Source of the DNA: Symbiodinium natans
Taxonomy: Eukaryota > Sar > Dinophyceae > Suessiales > Symbiodiniaceae
NCBI GenBank assembly: GCA_905221605.1
Contig: CAJNDS010002378.1
Location: 221,001-285,000, forward strand
Direction: 5' to 3'
DNA length: 64,000 nucleotides
This document shows positions 21,836 through 33,508 of the stretch, piece after piece (within the stretch, counting starts at the first letter, position 1; each line of letters opens with the position of its first letter). A model generated the notes under the pieces. It was not told the origin of the DNA and searched no databases. It saw nothing but the letters and a program-made list of their open reading frames with translations. Made by a program: the position numbers and the translations under genes.

Positions 21836-24381
21836 AACCCGAGGTGTATAAGACCGCCGGCTCAACACGATCTGAAGGATCGGTGAGATTTTCCGGTCAT
21901 GTGGCCGAGCTGGCCACCACTTCAATGCCGCTTTCTGGAGCACTTTGACTTAGACGTTAGCGAGCTGGTGGCACATGCTAAGCATGCTTCTGCCAGCTTT
22001 GATTAGCACAGGTCTTAGGATCGCTCGCAGGGAGGTCCGAGCATTGCAGGCTCTGGAAGAAGCCTCAGGCATGTTGTTTGGCCGAGTCTTTTTGCGACCT
22101 TGATTTGAGAGTCATGACTTGCACAGCTTGGAACTCCGGCAAGCACTCCGCTATGTGACCGCCCCCAGTTATCAGAAAACAAGGACCTTCCAAAGAGTGT
22201 TTCTCGTGTTTCGGATGTGTGCAAATCTCGGCATGGAGCTTTCGTGGTAGAGTGCAAGGACAAAGAACTGTCCGGGAGGACTGAACATATTTGTCCCTCC
22301 TCGGCAGGTAGTGTTCTGGTTACTAGGTTCCCTTGGTGCATGGAGGGGTCAGTGGTGCAAGAGGATGTGTCTTGGGTGGGGTGGGGTGGGGTGGGGTGGG
22401 CATGCCGATGTCGTCCAACAGGCGACGCACAGTAGCCTTGACCCAAGCATAACCTGAGAAAGGAACACGAGTCAACGACCATGAATTTTCATGATCAGCA
22501 GCAGGCGGACTCCTTGCGCGCCCTGCGGGGTGGCTCTCCTTCAGGGGAGCCAACCGTGCAGAGAGAGAGAGAGAGAACAACACCCGATCGGGAGCCCAAT
22601 CACCAATCTTCAGCTGAAACTACGAAACAGTGCCGAGGCAAAGTCCCGGAGTGGCAGGGAGCAATGGGATGTTTTGGGGTAGTTTCGTGTCTGGATATGG
22701 TCGTTAAGCTGGAAGCCTCATGGCACTGTAACCTCGATCCGGGTCATGGCATCAGTTTCACCACATGTAGATCGCCCCCACAAACACAGCACAAGTGGGG
22801 ATCCAACACCAGGTGCTGGGGCAAAATGACTCCGAATGACTGAAGGGGAGGTGGGGTTACTGGCATCATCACAGATCTTCTGGGTCGGAATCAGTCATCA
22901 AGCGCCACTGTCACCTACTAACCAAGTGGAGCGCGTCCCCAGTGACGCCCCCTTCGGGGGCTACGTGCACTGGAAGGAAGAAAGAAGAGAACAAAACAGA
23001 TGGAGGAAACACGTGCCCTGAGGGGGGGCACTAAGGACTGCCGAAGGAAGGGAGGGAGGGAGGAAGGAAGGAAGGAAGGAGCGAGGAGGCGGGCGCGTGA
23101 TAGTAATGCGGCCCACGATGGATGGCGTGATCATAGCCCGCTGCCGATGGGGTCAGGCCATCAGCCACGTCGGGTGCTCATCACAGGGGCCCACGAGAAG
23201 GAGTACTGCGTGAAAGTGAGCACAGACGCCGTAGTCTTCGCAAGGGGCGGTGGAAGAGCCAAACGTTGCCTGCTTGCTGCTGAGGAGGGTTGGTGTGTAG
23301 AGTTCAGCGGATTTGCAGGGGAGCACAAACCCGTTTCAGACCGGCCAAGGGAGTGGCTCACTTCAGCCCGCAGCCCCACTTGTAGTGGACCCAGGCGATG
23401 GAACAACGGGGCATGCATCTCGCGAGGGGCAGGGCAACCCCTCGAGCCCCCGACGAAAGACAGAGAGATGAGCGATGAGATAACGTATCATTTGGGCTAG
23501 GATCTCGCTATCCTGGCTCCAGATTCCTGAAAGCCCTCCATGTGTTTTTTGCCCGCAGATGCTTTGAAGCACTGGCTCAATATGCAACTGGCCAAACAGA
23601 GCCAGCGAGCAACCATGAAGGTCATCTGGCTTTGAGATGCACTAGGCTGGTTGCAGGATCTAAGAGTCCCAGACGTTTCAGAGAGCACAGCACTTTGAAC
23701 AGACCGGACCGGCAGCGCTGCCGCCCAACGTCTTGAGCCCACCTAAGCCCATGTATACAACGGCATCACGCTGCCACCACGAGAACTCTTGTAGAGGAGT
23801 TTCTGGCTAGCACCATCTTTTGCTACCAGTTCTTTCGGATCCCTGCAGAGAGAGTTCTCTGCAGATTCGGTCTCTGCCGATGGCCCGATAGCGCTCGCGT
23901 GCGCTCTCTAAATGGACATCCCGGGAACGGTCTGCTTTGCACCTCGGCCTCAAAAGAGCAAACAGCTCAAAAACAAAAACTGACTCAAGCAAAGACATGG
24001 CGAAAGGCTCATAACGCATGCTCTGCAAGCTCTCCTCTGCTTTGTGAAAGAATGCGCGGGTCACTTTGAATGGATGCGGCGCGACCTCTATGCGGGTCCC
24101 GAGGACATCTTGGACTTCCATGCGCTGGACTGGTGTCGACCCCGGACGGTCATGCAATGGCGACGCAGATTGAATACTCGAGTCCCAAAAGTAAATGTCG
24201 CTTCCTGCATGTGCAGCTGTGTCGGATAAACAAGCACTCAGCTGCGCCTTGAGAGGTATGCCGCGTCTACGCGGATAACTACCATCCTTGCGCAGAAGGG
24301 ATTCTGCTTCTTGCAGGGCCCTTTGGACCAGGCCACATGCGGATACGCGGAGAGACGACTGAGAAGTGGCAACTGACAAAG
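21836..24381. other. Gene-poor stretch with short repeats
   Basis: Contains a (GGGGT)n run at 22375-22400, an AG run at 22560-22574 and a GGAAG-type purine tract at 23043-23080. One protein-like stretch (RRVLITGAHEKEYCVK, about 23167-23215, ending at a GTGAGC donor) may be an isolated exon. A 208-codon minus frame at 23807-24433 has no domain. Confidence 0.4.
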
Positions 24382-24521
24382 TCTGCTCCGATTGCCGCAA
24401 GGAGAGCAAGGACAGGGCCCGTGACGAGGCCATTCATGCGAGGGCCGCGAGGGCGTGGTTCAAGAGAGAGGAATTTCCTCTTTGGTTGACAGCCGTGCAT
24501 GAGACAGCATGTTCGGACTGA
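24382..24521 (+). CDS. Coding-like exon, basic helix
   Basis: Following an AAG acceptor the frame reads CSDCRKESKDRARDEAIHAR then AARAWFKREEFPLW and stops at 24519-24521. Third positions are strongly GC-biased. The single CxxC is not enough for a zinc site. The 208-codon frame on the opposite strand is rejected in its favour. Confidence 0.4.
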
Positions 24522-25358
24522 GGCTGACACTTCTGTTGAGTAAGAGTCTTGAGATCCTATTGAGTTTCAGGTGCCATTCCCTCCCTGTAGGTTTACAGTG
24601 CTCTTGCTGTGAGTTGCCGACATGAAGCCCTCGGTTGCGCAGCATTGGCTTCTATCCCCAAGGCATCCCTGAGTATTGAGCCCCCTCACACGGCTTATGC
24701 AGAGCCCCCCCGCATCCCCTCACCGAGCCACACAGCACAGCCATCTCAGCCCTCCTGAGCCCTTGAAGCGCATGGTGCCGTTCCTTGAGCTGCTCGGAAG
24801 CTCACAAGTCCGAGTCTGGCGTCGATTTTTTTGCTTTTTGCTTTGCTTTTGGCTTGGGGCTCGCTGTCCTCCGTGGTCAGCGCACCTTAGCATCCACAAG
24901 AAGTGCATCAGATAAGACTCGATGAGTTCAGAAAGAAACAGAGAGCATAAGAGATGCCTCATGTGTGTCGGCTTCTCACCAATGCCGTTGTTGCTGTTGT
25001 TTCAGTGCTGTTCAATAGCCGAAAACCTCTTTGCGGCTAATCGGTGGAGTTGTCTCGATTGAACTGTGCTGGCCTTCGCCACTGAGAGAACAGCCGCTTT
25101 TCGTAGTATCCGAGTGCCGTGTGATCCTGGTGGTGTCTATGCGTGAAGTTGTGAAGCTGTGATCTTCTTCCGCGCTTACGGTACCAGCAGCATCTGACGT
25201 CGTGCTAGAGTGCACTCGCTGGGCATCTTTCGAGGGACTGCCGTCGCTGAGGCTGCGCGAGGAGAACGCGGCATCCCGAAGGTACAAGCTGCCCAGAGAA
25301 GGCCCCAAGACTTCGGCTTGTCTTTGTGGAAACCTTGGGCAGCTGCTGATGCGGACAG
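24522..25358. other. Upstream region of the FHA gene
   Basis: No recognised domain. Several overlapping frames occupy 25202-25639 on both strands; only the one containing the FHA start is supported. Confidence 0.35.
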
Positions 25359-26070
25359 AAGATGCATGGCGTCGTTTTTCCTGTGTCTGGCACACGAGGA
25401 GGCGTTGTGGCCATCGGGCGGAATGCCGATTGTCAGATTGTTTGCCACGACCTCGGCTTGCCGCAACGAGATCCTCACATTCCTCACATTCCTTACATCT
25501 GGCCGAATCTGGCCGGAGCACCTGTGTTCTTGTGCAGCACTTCCGCACTTCCCGTGCAGGCCAGAATCAAGCCATCAGCGGCCCGTGCCCTGAAGCCGGA
25601 GTTGGTGGGAGCTGTGTCGAGTCGACGGCAGCCCGTTAGGAACGCACTGCGTTCTCCGTTGTCGACCGTCTGAGCCTCAGGTGACACCAGGTGACAGGGG
25701 ATGGTCAACATCTGTCATAGTGACACGTGACGCTTGGTGAGTCGAGTACAGGCCAAAGGTCAGAGGTAAGACCGATCGTTCGAGGAGCACGGCGCCTGCC
25801 GTTGAGGACTTGAGCAGGCTGCTGCCTTGGTGTTCCGCACGCCAGGATTCTGCAAGCTGTTGCTCCCCTTTCCCCCCCCCCCCCTTCCCCCTTCCTTTCA
25901 AGAAAGGAATGGGACCTTCGTGAACGGAGGTCGCCTGCAGCGAGGCCGCAGCGCAAAGATCCCCAAGTCGATGAGAGAGCTTCCAGCCCTGCGATGGCAC
26001 TTTCAAACTGTTGCAGGTCAGGAGAGAGAGCTGCAGCATGGCGACTCCGTCGCACTGGCTGCTCCGCTAG
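25359..26070 (+). CDS. FHA-domain protein, multi-exon
   Basis: Forkhead-associated domains bind phosphothreonine peptides, often in kinase signalling or DNA-damage response. Exon 1 starts after CAG (25358) and reads GTRGGVVAIGRNADCQIVCH, matching the first FHA strands with the conserved GR. A middle exon ends at 25817 with APAVEDLS; the next exon (25907-25944) reads NGTFVNGGRLQ; the last seen (from 26017) reads ELQHGDSVALA. Joined, these give VEDLSRNGTFVNG and LQHGDSVAL, the canonical FHA core. Introns 25818-25906 and 25945-26016 start with GC, end with AG and keep the reading frame. The segment that should carry the S-R-x-x-H phospho-recognition residues was not located, so either another exon is missed or that part has diverged. 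The rest of the protein is not identified. Confidence 0.7.
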
Positions 26071-26199
26071 GCAGGATACTGAGACTTCCCGTCATTCAGA
26101 TTTATCATGCTAAAATATCCGGGCTCCTCAGAGCCGCCAAGGCCCCTTGACTTTCCAGCTCTTCTTGGAGGCTCTGCTGTCCAGTCTGTGTTTTCTCCT

Positions 26200-26228
26200 C
26201 TGTCTCTCTCTCTCTCTCTCTCTCTCTT
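26200..26228. repeat. (TC)n microsatellite
   Basis: About 14 uninterrupted TC dinucleotides, lying between the FHA exons and the SNF2 gene. The surrounding 26071-26738 holds no recognised exon. Confidence 0.9.
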
Positions 26229-26738
26229 TCCATTTTACTTTTTTCCCTGTGAAGCTGGCTGTTTACACGAAGATCTGTTGAATCTGTCATGAGGTCAGAG
26301 AGAGCATGCAGGGACTTCGAAGATCTGGCGCTCCCAGCCAGATGGAGGAGGCCCTTTGCGCATCTGAGCTTTGATAGCTGAAGGTGAGACCGAAAAGAAA
26401 AAACGTGGAAAACCCGACAAGGAACCGCCAGAATGTCCTTCCAACCAGGCCGGGTGGGTTGGGGCATGTGCTGTCGAGTGCTGAGGGAGACGGTTGGGCT
26501 AAGGCGCCTGCTTCGCCGCTGCGGTGCCTACACCACGTGCTCTGCACTTAAATTCCTGTGTTCCAGGAACCAGTCCCTGGAGTGAAGCGCTTGAGCATCC
26601 TTAGAGAAACCATCAGCAACTCTGCATGGTTCGTATGATATCGTATGATGATGTCGCGCTTGAAGCATCCATCTGAAGCTAAGTTCTCCAGCTGCTACAG
26701 CTGCGGACACGCCGCAAGATGTGGCAGCAGAGCATCGC

Positions 26739-28613
26739 ATGCACGACCCGCACGACTTGCCTGGTGCAGCCCACAGTGCAGGCCACAGTGCAGGCCACAG
26801 TGCAAGCAACATCGACGCCGCGCAGCAGGGTGGGCCGCAGCCGGCGCAGCCGGCACAGCCAGCACAGCCGTTGACCGCACAGGAGGCCAGCCGAAGCAGC
26901 CGAAGCGGCGTTTCTGCGGCTAGCAGGCCGCTGCTGACCTCCCAGCAAACTCCCTTAGACTTGGATGCGGAGGCTTTTCACCTGCGCCCCATGCGGTCCA
27001 CGCCACTGCGCGCGCTGGACGAAGGCGTCGGTGACGTAGCTGGCGTTTGCTGCGCAGTCAAGGCCAGTTCACCTCGAGCTAAGCGGCGGAAGTCGGAGCA
27101 GACTTCAGAGAATTCGTGGTTGAGTGGTCAGGCTCTATTGCAATGGCTCTTGAAGCGGCGTGCGGAACGAGGGGTGAGCCCAACTAAGCCGCACAGCACG
27201 ATCCCAGGGTCTAGCGGCCGCTCTGTGAGAGAAGACGAGCCGGACAGAGACAGTGACGTGAGGAGTCGAGCATCTGCCAGGACCTGCCACAATGCGAAGA
27301 AACTGCTGCAAGAACAGCTCAAGCACTTTAAGGTGCTTTTGGGTGGCCACGAGAGTGACGAGGCCGAGTTGACCGAGTTTGGGCTGTCGGCTCCCCCGCC
27401 TGCTGCAAAACCGCACCGCCGGAACCAGAAGTCGAGCCCAGTTCACGAGGGCGCCGTGCTCGTTCTTCCTGGCACCTGCTTGCAAGTCAGCCCTGTGCTG
27501 GGAGCCGAAGCGACGGATGCCTGGGACCGCATCAAGCGCAAGGTCCTGCTTGAAGCCACACGAGCGCAGCGCCGCGCATCGAAGGCGAAGGCGAAGAAGC
27601 CCGACAAAGAGAAGTCTTCGGCAGTTCCGTGGAGGAGCTTGGAGCTGTCCTCGGAGCTTGCCGCTTTCGACCGGGCACTGCAGCAACAACGACGTCGCTG
27701 CGAGCTGGAGCCTGGGCGCCGTGTGTTGATGCGACAGCTTGGCGCCCAACCCAAGGCCGGCCTCTTCGAAGATCCGCCCCAGGGCTCGCCCATGGCCTCG
27801 GCCGCGCTGGGCGCGGCCATGGCGGGGTCTCTGCCAGCTGAGAGCACGGGCAACGAGCTCCAGGCGGCGGCCCTCTTGCCCAGCAGAAGCAGCGGCAGCC
27901 TCTCGCAGATGGTGGACGCGGCCCGGCCGGGTCTCCTCGGCACCTGGCACCAAGTCGAGTCGATACCCGGCAAGGAAGGCGAGGAGGGCAAGGATGTGCT
28001 TTTGTGCACTCGGCTATTTCGGGAGACGTGTGTGGGCGTCAGTAGCACCTATGCAGGGCGCATGGCAAGAGAGGGGCTCACTAAGGACTATCCTTTAGCA
28101 CCTGCTGGTGGTCAGGAGCATTGTCTCTGTAGCTCCTGTTCCGAATGGCTCTCTCGCAGCAGCAGCAAATCACATCAGTGCCAAAAGCATGTGGGTAAGC
28201 CACATGCACCGAAGGCTTGCCCAAAGGGCCTAAAGCTCTTCCACCAATCCTGGGATGGCCTAGAGCTGCGACTCTCCTTCCAACACAGCCGGGACCGTGA
28301 GACAGTGGAAATCTCCTGCGAGGCATCTCTGGACAACGCTTTGAGACGGCTGCTGTGGCCCCAGGTTTGGGAAGCAACGCAAGTCAGAAGCAGCTGGCGA
28401 CTGACGAAGTTTGATGGCTCGCAGAGTGAGAGTTGCCAAAGCTCGCTGGTTCACCAGGATCTAAGATTAAAGTTGCCATTGGACAGCTTGCCACAGCAGC
28501 CTGCACGCTTCCTCCTTTCATCTGAGCAGCTGGCCTTGCTGAAGTGGATACGGCAGCAAGAAGAGAGACCTCCCTTCGAGTCCCAGCAGAGGATCCGCCA
28601 AGCCCTGTGCGAG
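26739..28613 (+). CDS. SNF2/Rad5-SHPRH-like protein, N-terminal exon
   Basis: A single ~1.9-kb exon from the first in-frame ATG. It starts with short in-frame repeats (GHSAGHSAGHSA, then AQPAQPAQPAQP) and a disordered basic region, followed by KRKVLLEATRAQRRASKAKA. A Cys/His cluster near 28120-28190 (CLCSSCSEW with HQCQKH) could bind zinc. Near the end, LLSSEQLALLKWIRQQEERP matches the region just before the SNF2 ATPase core. Translation ends at a GT donor (28614) in phase 0, which joins the next exon cleanly. SNF2 proteins are DNA-dependent ATPases that move along chromatin or act in repair; the Rad5/SHPRH group adds ubiquitin-ligase activity. Exon size contrasts with the very short exons downstream. 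Confidence 0.65.
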
Positions 28614-28768
28614 GTTCGGCCGGCATCTCTTCTCATCTTCTGTCCCTCTAGTGAAGTCACTAGTGTCTGACAAGGTAAAGGCAGGTCGACGTTCACTTGC
28701 TTTTTTGTTTTTTGGCTGATCGTTTTGACTTTCGCGAATCTGATTCTCTGATCCGATCTGCCCCACAG

Positions 28769-29800
28769 ACGGACCTGGCCTGCGAGCTCCAAATCTCCCG
28801 GGAGTATCCGTTCCGCGGTGGCCTCATCTTGACTCGAGGCCTGCACAGCTCACATGGCTGGTTTCGGGTGTCAGGGGTAAGCAAACGCAAGCAACACTCC
28901 TGCGTGTGGAGTCAGAAGCTCATAGAAGCCCTCGGCCGCGCACATCTCGATACCTTCTCACGTCTTGAGCCTTGGCATCCTCACAAAGAGCGGAGTCATA
29001 TATGTGGGAAGTCAACATGCGCTAATCGAGGCAAACCACTTGCTGCACAAGTTTTGTGACAGTTATCTAGCGCTTCGGTTGCCGTCAGGCTGCGAAAGTG
29101 GCGAGGTCTGCTTTGATCGGTCGGTGGCAACATGTGTACTGGCATTGATCGATGAGGAGACACATGCGCCTCCAACGCAGCCGAGACCATTGCTGAACAG
29201 ACGCAGATGTCGAATTGAAGCCTCGGGCACACTGATCCTCGCTCACCAGCAAAGCATTCAATATTGGCAGCAAGCATTGGAGGCTGCATCTGGGCCGGCC
29301 CACTTGCGTGTGGTCAGTATCGCCAACCAGCGCAGGATGCGGAGCCTCACCGTTGCGGAGGCGCTTCTCTGCACTTCTGTGATGTCTTGCTTTCCCCCTG
29401 CAGATTTTAAGCCGAATGAGTTGAAACCCCAATTCGCAGGTAGTTGAGGCCGACTTGATCCTTGTGAACATGCAACTGTTCAGTTCAGAAGCTTATCAGC
29501 GTCACTTCGACAGTATCTCAAAGCCTGGCTTGCAAGTTTGGGACGCGTCCTACTTGCAGAGGCAGATGGACATCGATGCCGATGCAGATGCGCCGGAAAG
29601 TGAGCAACGACAGCAACGCGAGCTGTGCCACGAGGGTGAAGTGAGCTTTGAGCAGGGGGATGTGGTTCTGATCCACGGTCTGATCACGAAGGCCCACCTG
29701 AATGGACGTCGGGGCCAGCTGATTGGCTGGCAGGAGGACACCGGCAGGTGGTCTTGCCTTTTGCTGGAGCCGGCCAAGAAAGACGCTAAGGCGGTTGTCA
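28769..29800 (+). CDS. SNF2-like protein: lobe 1 start and inserted module
   Basis: Three phase-0 exons. Exon 28769-28876 reads LACELQISREYPFRGGLILT; in active SNF2 proteins RGG is followed by an ADEMGLGKT-type P-loop, but here the sequence is LTRGLHSSHGWF, without GKT. Exon 29106-29351 reads SVATCVLALIDEETHAPP and later EASGTLILAHQQSIQYWQQA, matching motif Ia (GTLIVVPxxLxxQW). Exon from 29440 reads VVEADLILVNMQLFSSEAYQ, matching the motif Ib region. It continues into FEQGDVVLIHGLITKAHLNG then RRGQLIGWQEDTGRWSCLLL, a compact beta-rich module like an SH3/KOW fold seen in many dinoflagellate proteins. That module sits where SHPRH-type enzymes carry large insertions. The exon probably ends near 29780-29800, before a basic tail and stop at 29859. 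Confidence 0.6.
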
Positions 29801-29948
29801 AGGGCCTGCGGAAGCAACGAAAGCAGCGTCAGCGCCAACCTCGTCCCGAGAGCTGCTAAGCTGCGTGTGGAGGGGCTCCAGGGGCCAAAAACTAGCGAGC
29901 AAGCGAGAGCGATGGAGCGCGAGGGGGAGAGAGAGCGAGGAAGCAGAA

Positions 29949-30038
29949 GGAGAAGGAGAAGGAGAAGAAGAAGAAGAAGAAGAAGAAGAAGAAGAAGAAG
30001 AAGAAGAAGAAGAAGAAGAAGAAGAAGAAGAAGAAGAA

Positions 30039-30086
<48 letters not shown>

Positions 30087-30181
30087 AAGAAGAAGAAGAA
30101 GAAGAAGAAGAAGAAGAAGAAGAAGAAGAAGAAGAAGAAGAAGAAGAAGAAGAAGAAGAAGAAGAAGAAGAAGAAGAAGAG
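29949..30181 (+). repeat. (AAG)n/(GAA)n purine tract, ~230 bp
   Basis: Almost pure trinucleotide repeat with a few interruptions, all purine on the + strand. It produces poly-Glu, poly-Lys and poly-Arg frames on + and poly-Leu, poly-Ser and poly-Phe frames on the minus strand, none of which is a gene. It lies within the presumed SNF2 gene. Confidence 0.95.
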
Positions 30182-31014
30182 CCGCTGCGCTCTTCTGTGT
30201 GGGCGGCCTCCATCCCCCCCACACCTCGGAATAGAAGGAATCAAGGAAGGAACGAAGTCGGTCACCGTCTGTGCAAGCACCAGTGGACAGGGGGCCAAGC
30301 CCCCAGGTAGACACAGTAACAGGGAAGCGTCACCGTAAAGTTGTGCCGGAGATCGGCTCTGTGGCCCAAGGGGCCCAGGGAACCGAACCGCACCAGGATC
30401 TACCACAGGCTGCCGAGCACTCGTATTGGACCCATGCCTGGACCCATGCAGCCCGGTGGACAAGGGCCGTGTATCATAGCAATACCAAAGACTTCGCGCC
30501 AAGAGTTTAACAGTGCAGACTTTCTGAAGCCGTGAAGCAACAAACATAAATAGACAACGAATAGGAAGAAAACATGAATTCAAAAACAGGTGGAAGAGCA
30601 CTAAATGCTCGGGGGAGGTTCTCCAGCTGAGGTGGTCGGCTCATCAACATTCGCCCGTGCAATGTTCGTGCCCTTCGAGGCACCAAGTCACAGTCGCAAG
30701 CAAGTCCTTTCCTGTAGGGCCCTTAAGTGGTGAATCCCCTCTTCAAGAGATCCAGGAGTGCCAAAGGCTTCGGCACGAAAACGACGGATGGTTGAGACGC
30801 CGCTGAAGGCCAGATCGCCCTTGGATGTGACACTTCCTTCCGCTGGTTTTCTGCCTTGTCGACCCGGGCTACTGAATTGGAGATGGACATCCATGGCGGT
30901 CGCGGTCGTCGTAGGACTAGGAGGAGTCTAGCAGTGCCATCGTGAAAAACCCCCGTAGTAATAGCATATATCATAGCGGTAGCAAAGAGAAGGAAGACGC
31001 CAGATGTTAGCCAG
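30182..31014. other. Presumed intron, no exon seen
   Basis: No protein-like stretch with splice sites was found between the AAG tract and the exon at 31015. Confidence 0.35.
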
Positions 31015-31670
31015 GTGTCGAAGTACTACTCCGAGCTGCGCTCCCGAGAGGATTACATGGCTCGCCGCCAGGCCCTGTGGGCCAAGGGGGGGGCGCCCTT
31101 CTGCTGATGCTGACCGTTGTGCTCTCGACGTAGGCGACTTCTCTTCGTAGGCGACTTCTCTTCGTAAGCAATGGCCACGACTCATGTCTTTTTGATGCCG
31201 TGGGCCAGGTGGAATTGGAGCGTCACACGTCGCGCCTCGTGCGCCAGGCAGCGAGGGTTTCGATGGGTTTCGCGCTCCCCACCGCAATCCAACCATGTTC
31301 TCGACACTTGTTTTTTGGTATGATGCTACACAATGAGGAGAACAGATTCGGCTTCTTGCAGCTTCTGTTGCGAGCGCGCTCTTTTCTGCAGGCGGTGTCA
31401 ACTGGTTTGTCAGCTAAGGAGGACTGCTCGACCCGATAGGTTTGTGCTCCATTGCACTTATGTGAAGTACTACAAGTTGGGGCCATGTCTGAGGGCTATC
31501 AAAAAGTCTCCGATGTGGGATGTCTCTCTGAACACAAACCCCGAAGTTGGCTTCAGTTTAATTGTAAACGCTTGCGCGCGCCGCCTCGGCAGCCGGGCCG
31601 GCCCCAGGACAGGAAAGGAGGAAAGAGGGTTTCGCAAAAAAAGGGGAGGAAGGGCAGAGGGGTCAAAGAA

Positions 31671-31718
<48 letters not shown>

Positions 31719-32138
31719 GGGGGTGGGGGGGGGGGTGGGGGGGTGGGGGGGGGTTGGGGGGTGGGGGAGGGGGTGGGGGGGGGGGTGGGGGGGGGGGGCG
31801 TCAGAAAATTTTGCATGGGGGGAAGGGTTGGGTTAGGGGGAAGGAGGCCCGATCCGGGTCTCCCTGCAAGCCACCGGATATGAAATCCCTCGCCAGGAGC
31901 CCTCCGCGTGCCAACCAGAGACGGGAGCTGAGGCGGAAGCGTACGATGAACTGAGCAGTACGAAAGAAGCACGTCGAGGAACATGCTGAGTCAAAGGGTG
32001 CAAGACGCAAGCCAGGCTAGGATAGCTGCCTAGCGTGTTCAGGCCATGCCGGATGAGGTTGCGGAGAAGGTGCAGTTCCCGCTGCTCGCTTCTGCGGCAT
32101 CCGAAATTGCCGGCAGCCTCTCGGAGACAATGGCAAAA
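31015..32138 (+). CDS. Short exons inside the SNF2 gene, insert region
   Basis: Exon from 31015 (after CCAG) reads SKYYSELRSREDYMARRQAL then WAKGG. Exon 31209-31256 reads VELERHTSRLVRQAAR, bounded by CAG and GT. Exon 32043-32138 reads MPDEVAEKVQFPLLASAASE then IAGSLSETMAK, bounded by CAG and GTGGCG. All have GC-rich third positions and helical, charged composition. They lie between the motif Ib and Walker B exons of the SNF2-like protein, so they may encode its helical insert, but they could also be a separate small gene. The poly-G tract at 31672-31799 falls in the intron between the second and third. Confidence 0.45.
31672..31799 (+). repeat. Poly-G tract with scattered T, ~128 bp
   Basis: A continuous G-run of about 45 bases followed by G-runs broken by single T residues. 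Frames through it give poly-Gly (+) and poly-Pro (-) shadows. Such a sequence would readily form G-quadruplexes in single-stranded form. Confidence 0.9.
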
Positions 32139-32249
32139 GTGGCGAGCGGTAGCGGTTAGCGGCTCATACAATAGTGCGGGTTCCGCGTCCCGCATCCGGC
32201 GAAGGCTGCTCGTATTCATGCTGAGCAACAACAGGGTAGGAAGACTAAG

Positions 32250-32720
32250 ACGGGGTAGGGGTAGTGGCAGCAGTAGAGCTTTTGGGGTTTGCAGGAAAAA
32301 AGCGCTTTTGGGGTTTATAGGATGGTAGGGTTTAGGGGTGTTGGGGTTCGCAAGAAAAGATGCGGGGGTTACGGTCTAGGGCATGTGCGGTTTACAGGGA
32401 TTCTGAAATCCATTGGGGTTAGTGCTCTTTGGATTCACAGGGTCTCTAGGGCTTCGAGCATGTGTAGGTTTGAGTTTGAGGGTTTAGGGGTTTAGGGCGT
32501 TGAGGGGTCTTGGGGTTCATAGGGTCTAATCAGGCTTTTAGGGTTCAGCGCTTTTGGGGTCAAAAGGGTTTTTGTTTTGTGTTTCTGGGGACTACAGATT
32601 TTGGGGTCTAAGGCTTTTGGATTTAAGTCGGCTTTAGGGTGTTTTGGATGGTAGGGCGGTCTTTGTAGGTTTAGGTCTTTGTAGGTTTAGAGCTTCTACG
32701 GGCTCATAGGGTTTTGTTTT
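32250..32720 (+). repeat. Degenerate GGGTTTAGGGG/TTTTGGGG repeats
   Basis: Recurrent GGTTTAGGG, GGGGTTTAGG, CTTTTGGGGTT and TAGGGTTT motifs every 15-30 bp, all G-rich on the + strand. It is probably an eroded telomere-type array inside the SNF2 gene region. Confidence 0.6.
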
Positions 32721-32756
32721 GGGGCCTATGGGAAAGTCGTCAAGTAGCACGTGAGG

Positions 32757-33508
32757 CCCAGCCTTGCTGGAGATGTTCCGCTTCCGGCGCCTGGTCATCG
32801 ACGACTGCCAGCTCATTGCCAGGCCATATGAGGGGGTCTTATGGGGGTCTCCTCTCGACTCTTCCCCACCCCCCACTTTTCTTTCTGTGCTGCACAGGGC
32901 ACAGGCTGCACAGGACGGGTTTCAAACCCCAGACCCTAAACCCTACATGGTATAGGTGGGTTTAGATGGATTTACATGGAGCTTGGCGGCCCTCAAGGCC
33001 GCTGGAGCAGCTGGTGTCCAGCGGTTCCTACAGCGGCGGTTTGAGCCAATACCTGGCCAAGGCTGGTGTGCTTCTTGAAGATGTTCTATAGCATGCAGAA
33101 GGTTCCTCTATGGTTCCTTAACATCATGGTTTCCTTGTTTGTTGTTGTTTCCTCATTTCCCGGTGAGGTGGCGCCGCTCTATGCCGTCCATGCCATCGAG
33201 GCTCATGCCCGGTGGGGCATTGCTCCCTCGAGGCGCCTAACATGTTCTCTTGGCGTCCCTTCTTCCGCTGTCTTGTCAGAAAAATACTTTTCCCTCAGAT
33301 TTCTGCATAGGTCCTTAGGCGACGGGCTCGCTGACGTTGCGCCGCAGATGCCTCGGATGTGCCTTCTTAGCTATAGACTCCCCAGAGTCTTCTCAAAATG
33401 CTTTCAGATGTCAAGTGAGTTCCGACACATTGCAGATGACGACAGGCTGGCCTCACTTTTGGGCGCCCAGATCCCGTGGTGCGATGTTCAGGAGGCGTTT
33501 CAAGAGTA
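32757..33508 (+). CDS. SNF2-like protein: Walker B and motif III exons
   Basis: Around 32766-32835 the frame reads LEMFRFRRLVIDDCQLIARP, which aligns with the SNF2 Walker B segment (FxRxVxDEAQxI). The usual Glu of DE is Asp here, so the box is DDCQ. An exon from 33168 reads YAVHAIEAHARWGIAPSRRL, aligning with motif III (RWxLTGTP), with the GTP tripeptide replaced. An exon from 33408, after CAG, reads FRHIADDDRLASLLGAQIPW. A further run near 33515-33585 (LHLAARFLDCHCQAQRFLQR) is also protein-like. Exact borders are unresolved. The order agrees with a single SNF2 gene running left to right. Confidence 0.5.

Noticed and set aside
23807..24433. 208-codon frame on the minus strand
   Set aside because: No domain, and the + strand exon at 24382-24521 shows better codon use and a splice acceptor.
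29518..30601. Long frames on both strands with poly-Leu, poly-Ser, poly-Glu, poly-Arg or poly-Phe
   Set aside because: They are translations of the AAG/GAA repeat tract and have no independent coding support.
31333..31984. Poly-Gly and poly-Pro frames
   Set aside because: They arise from the poly-G tract.
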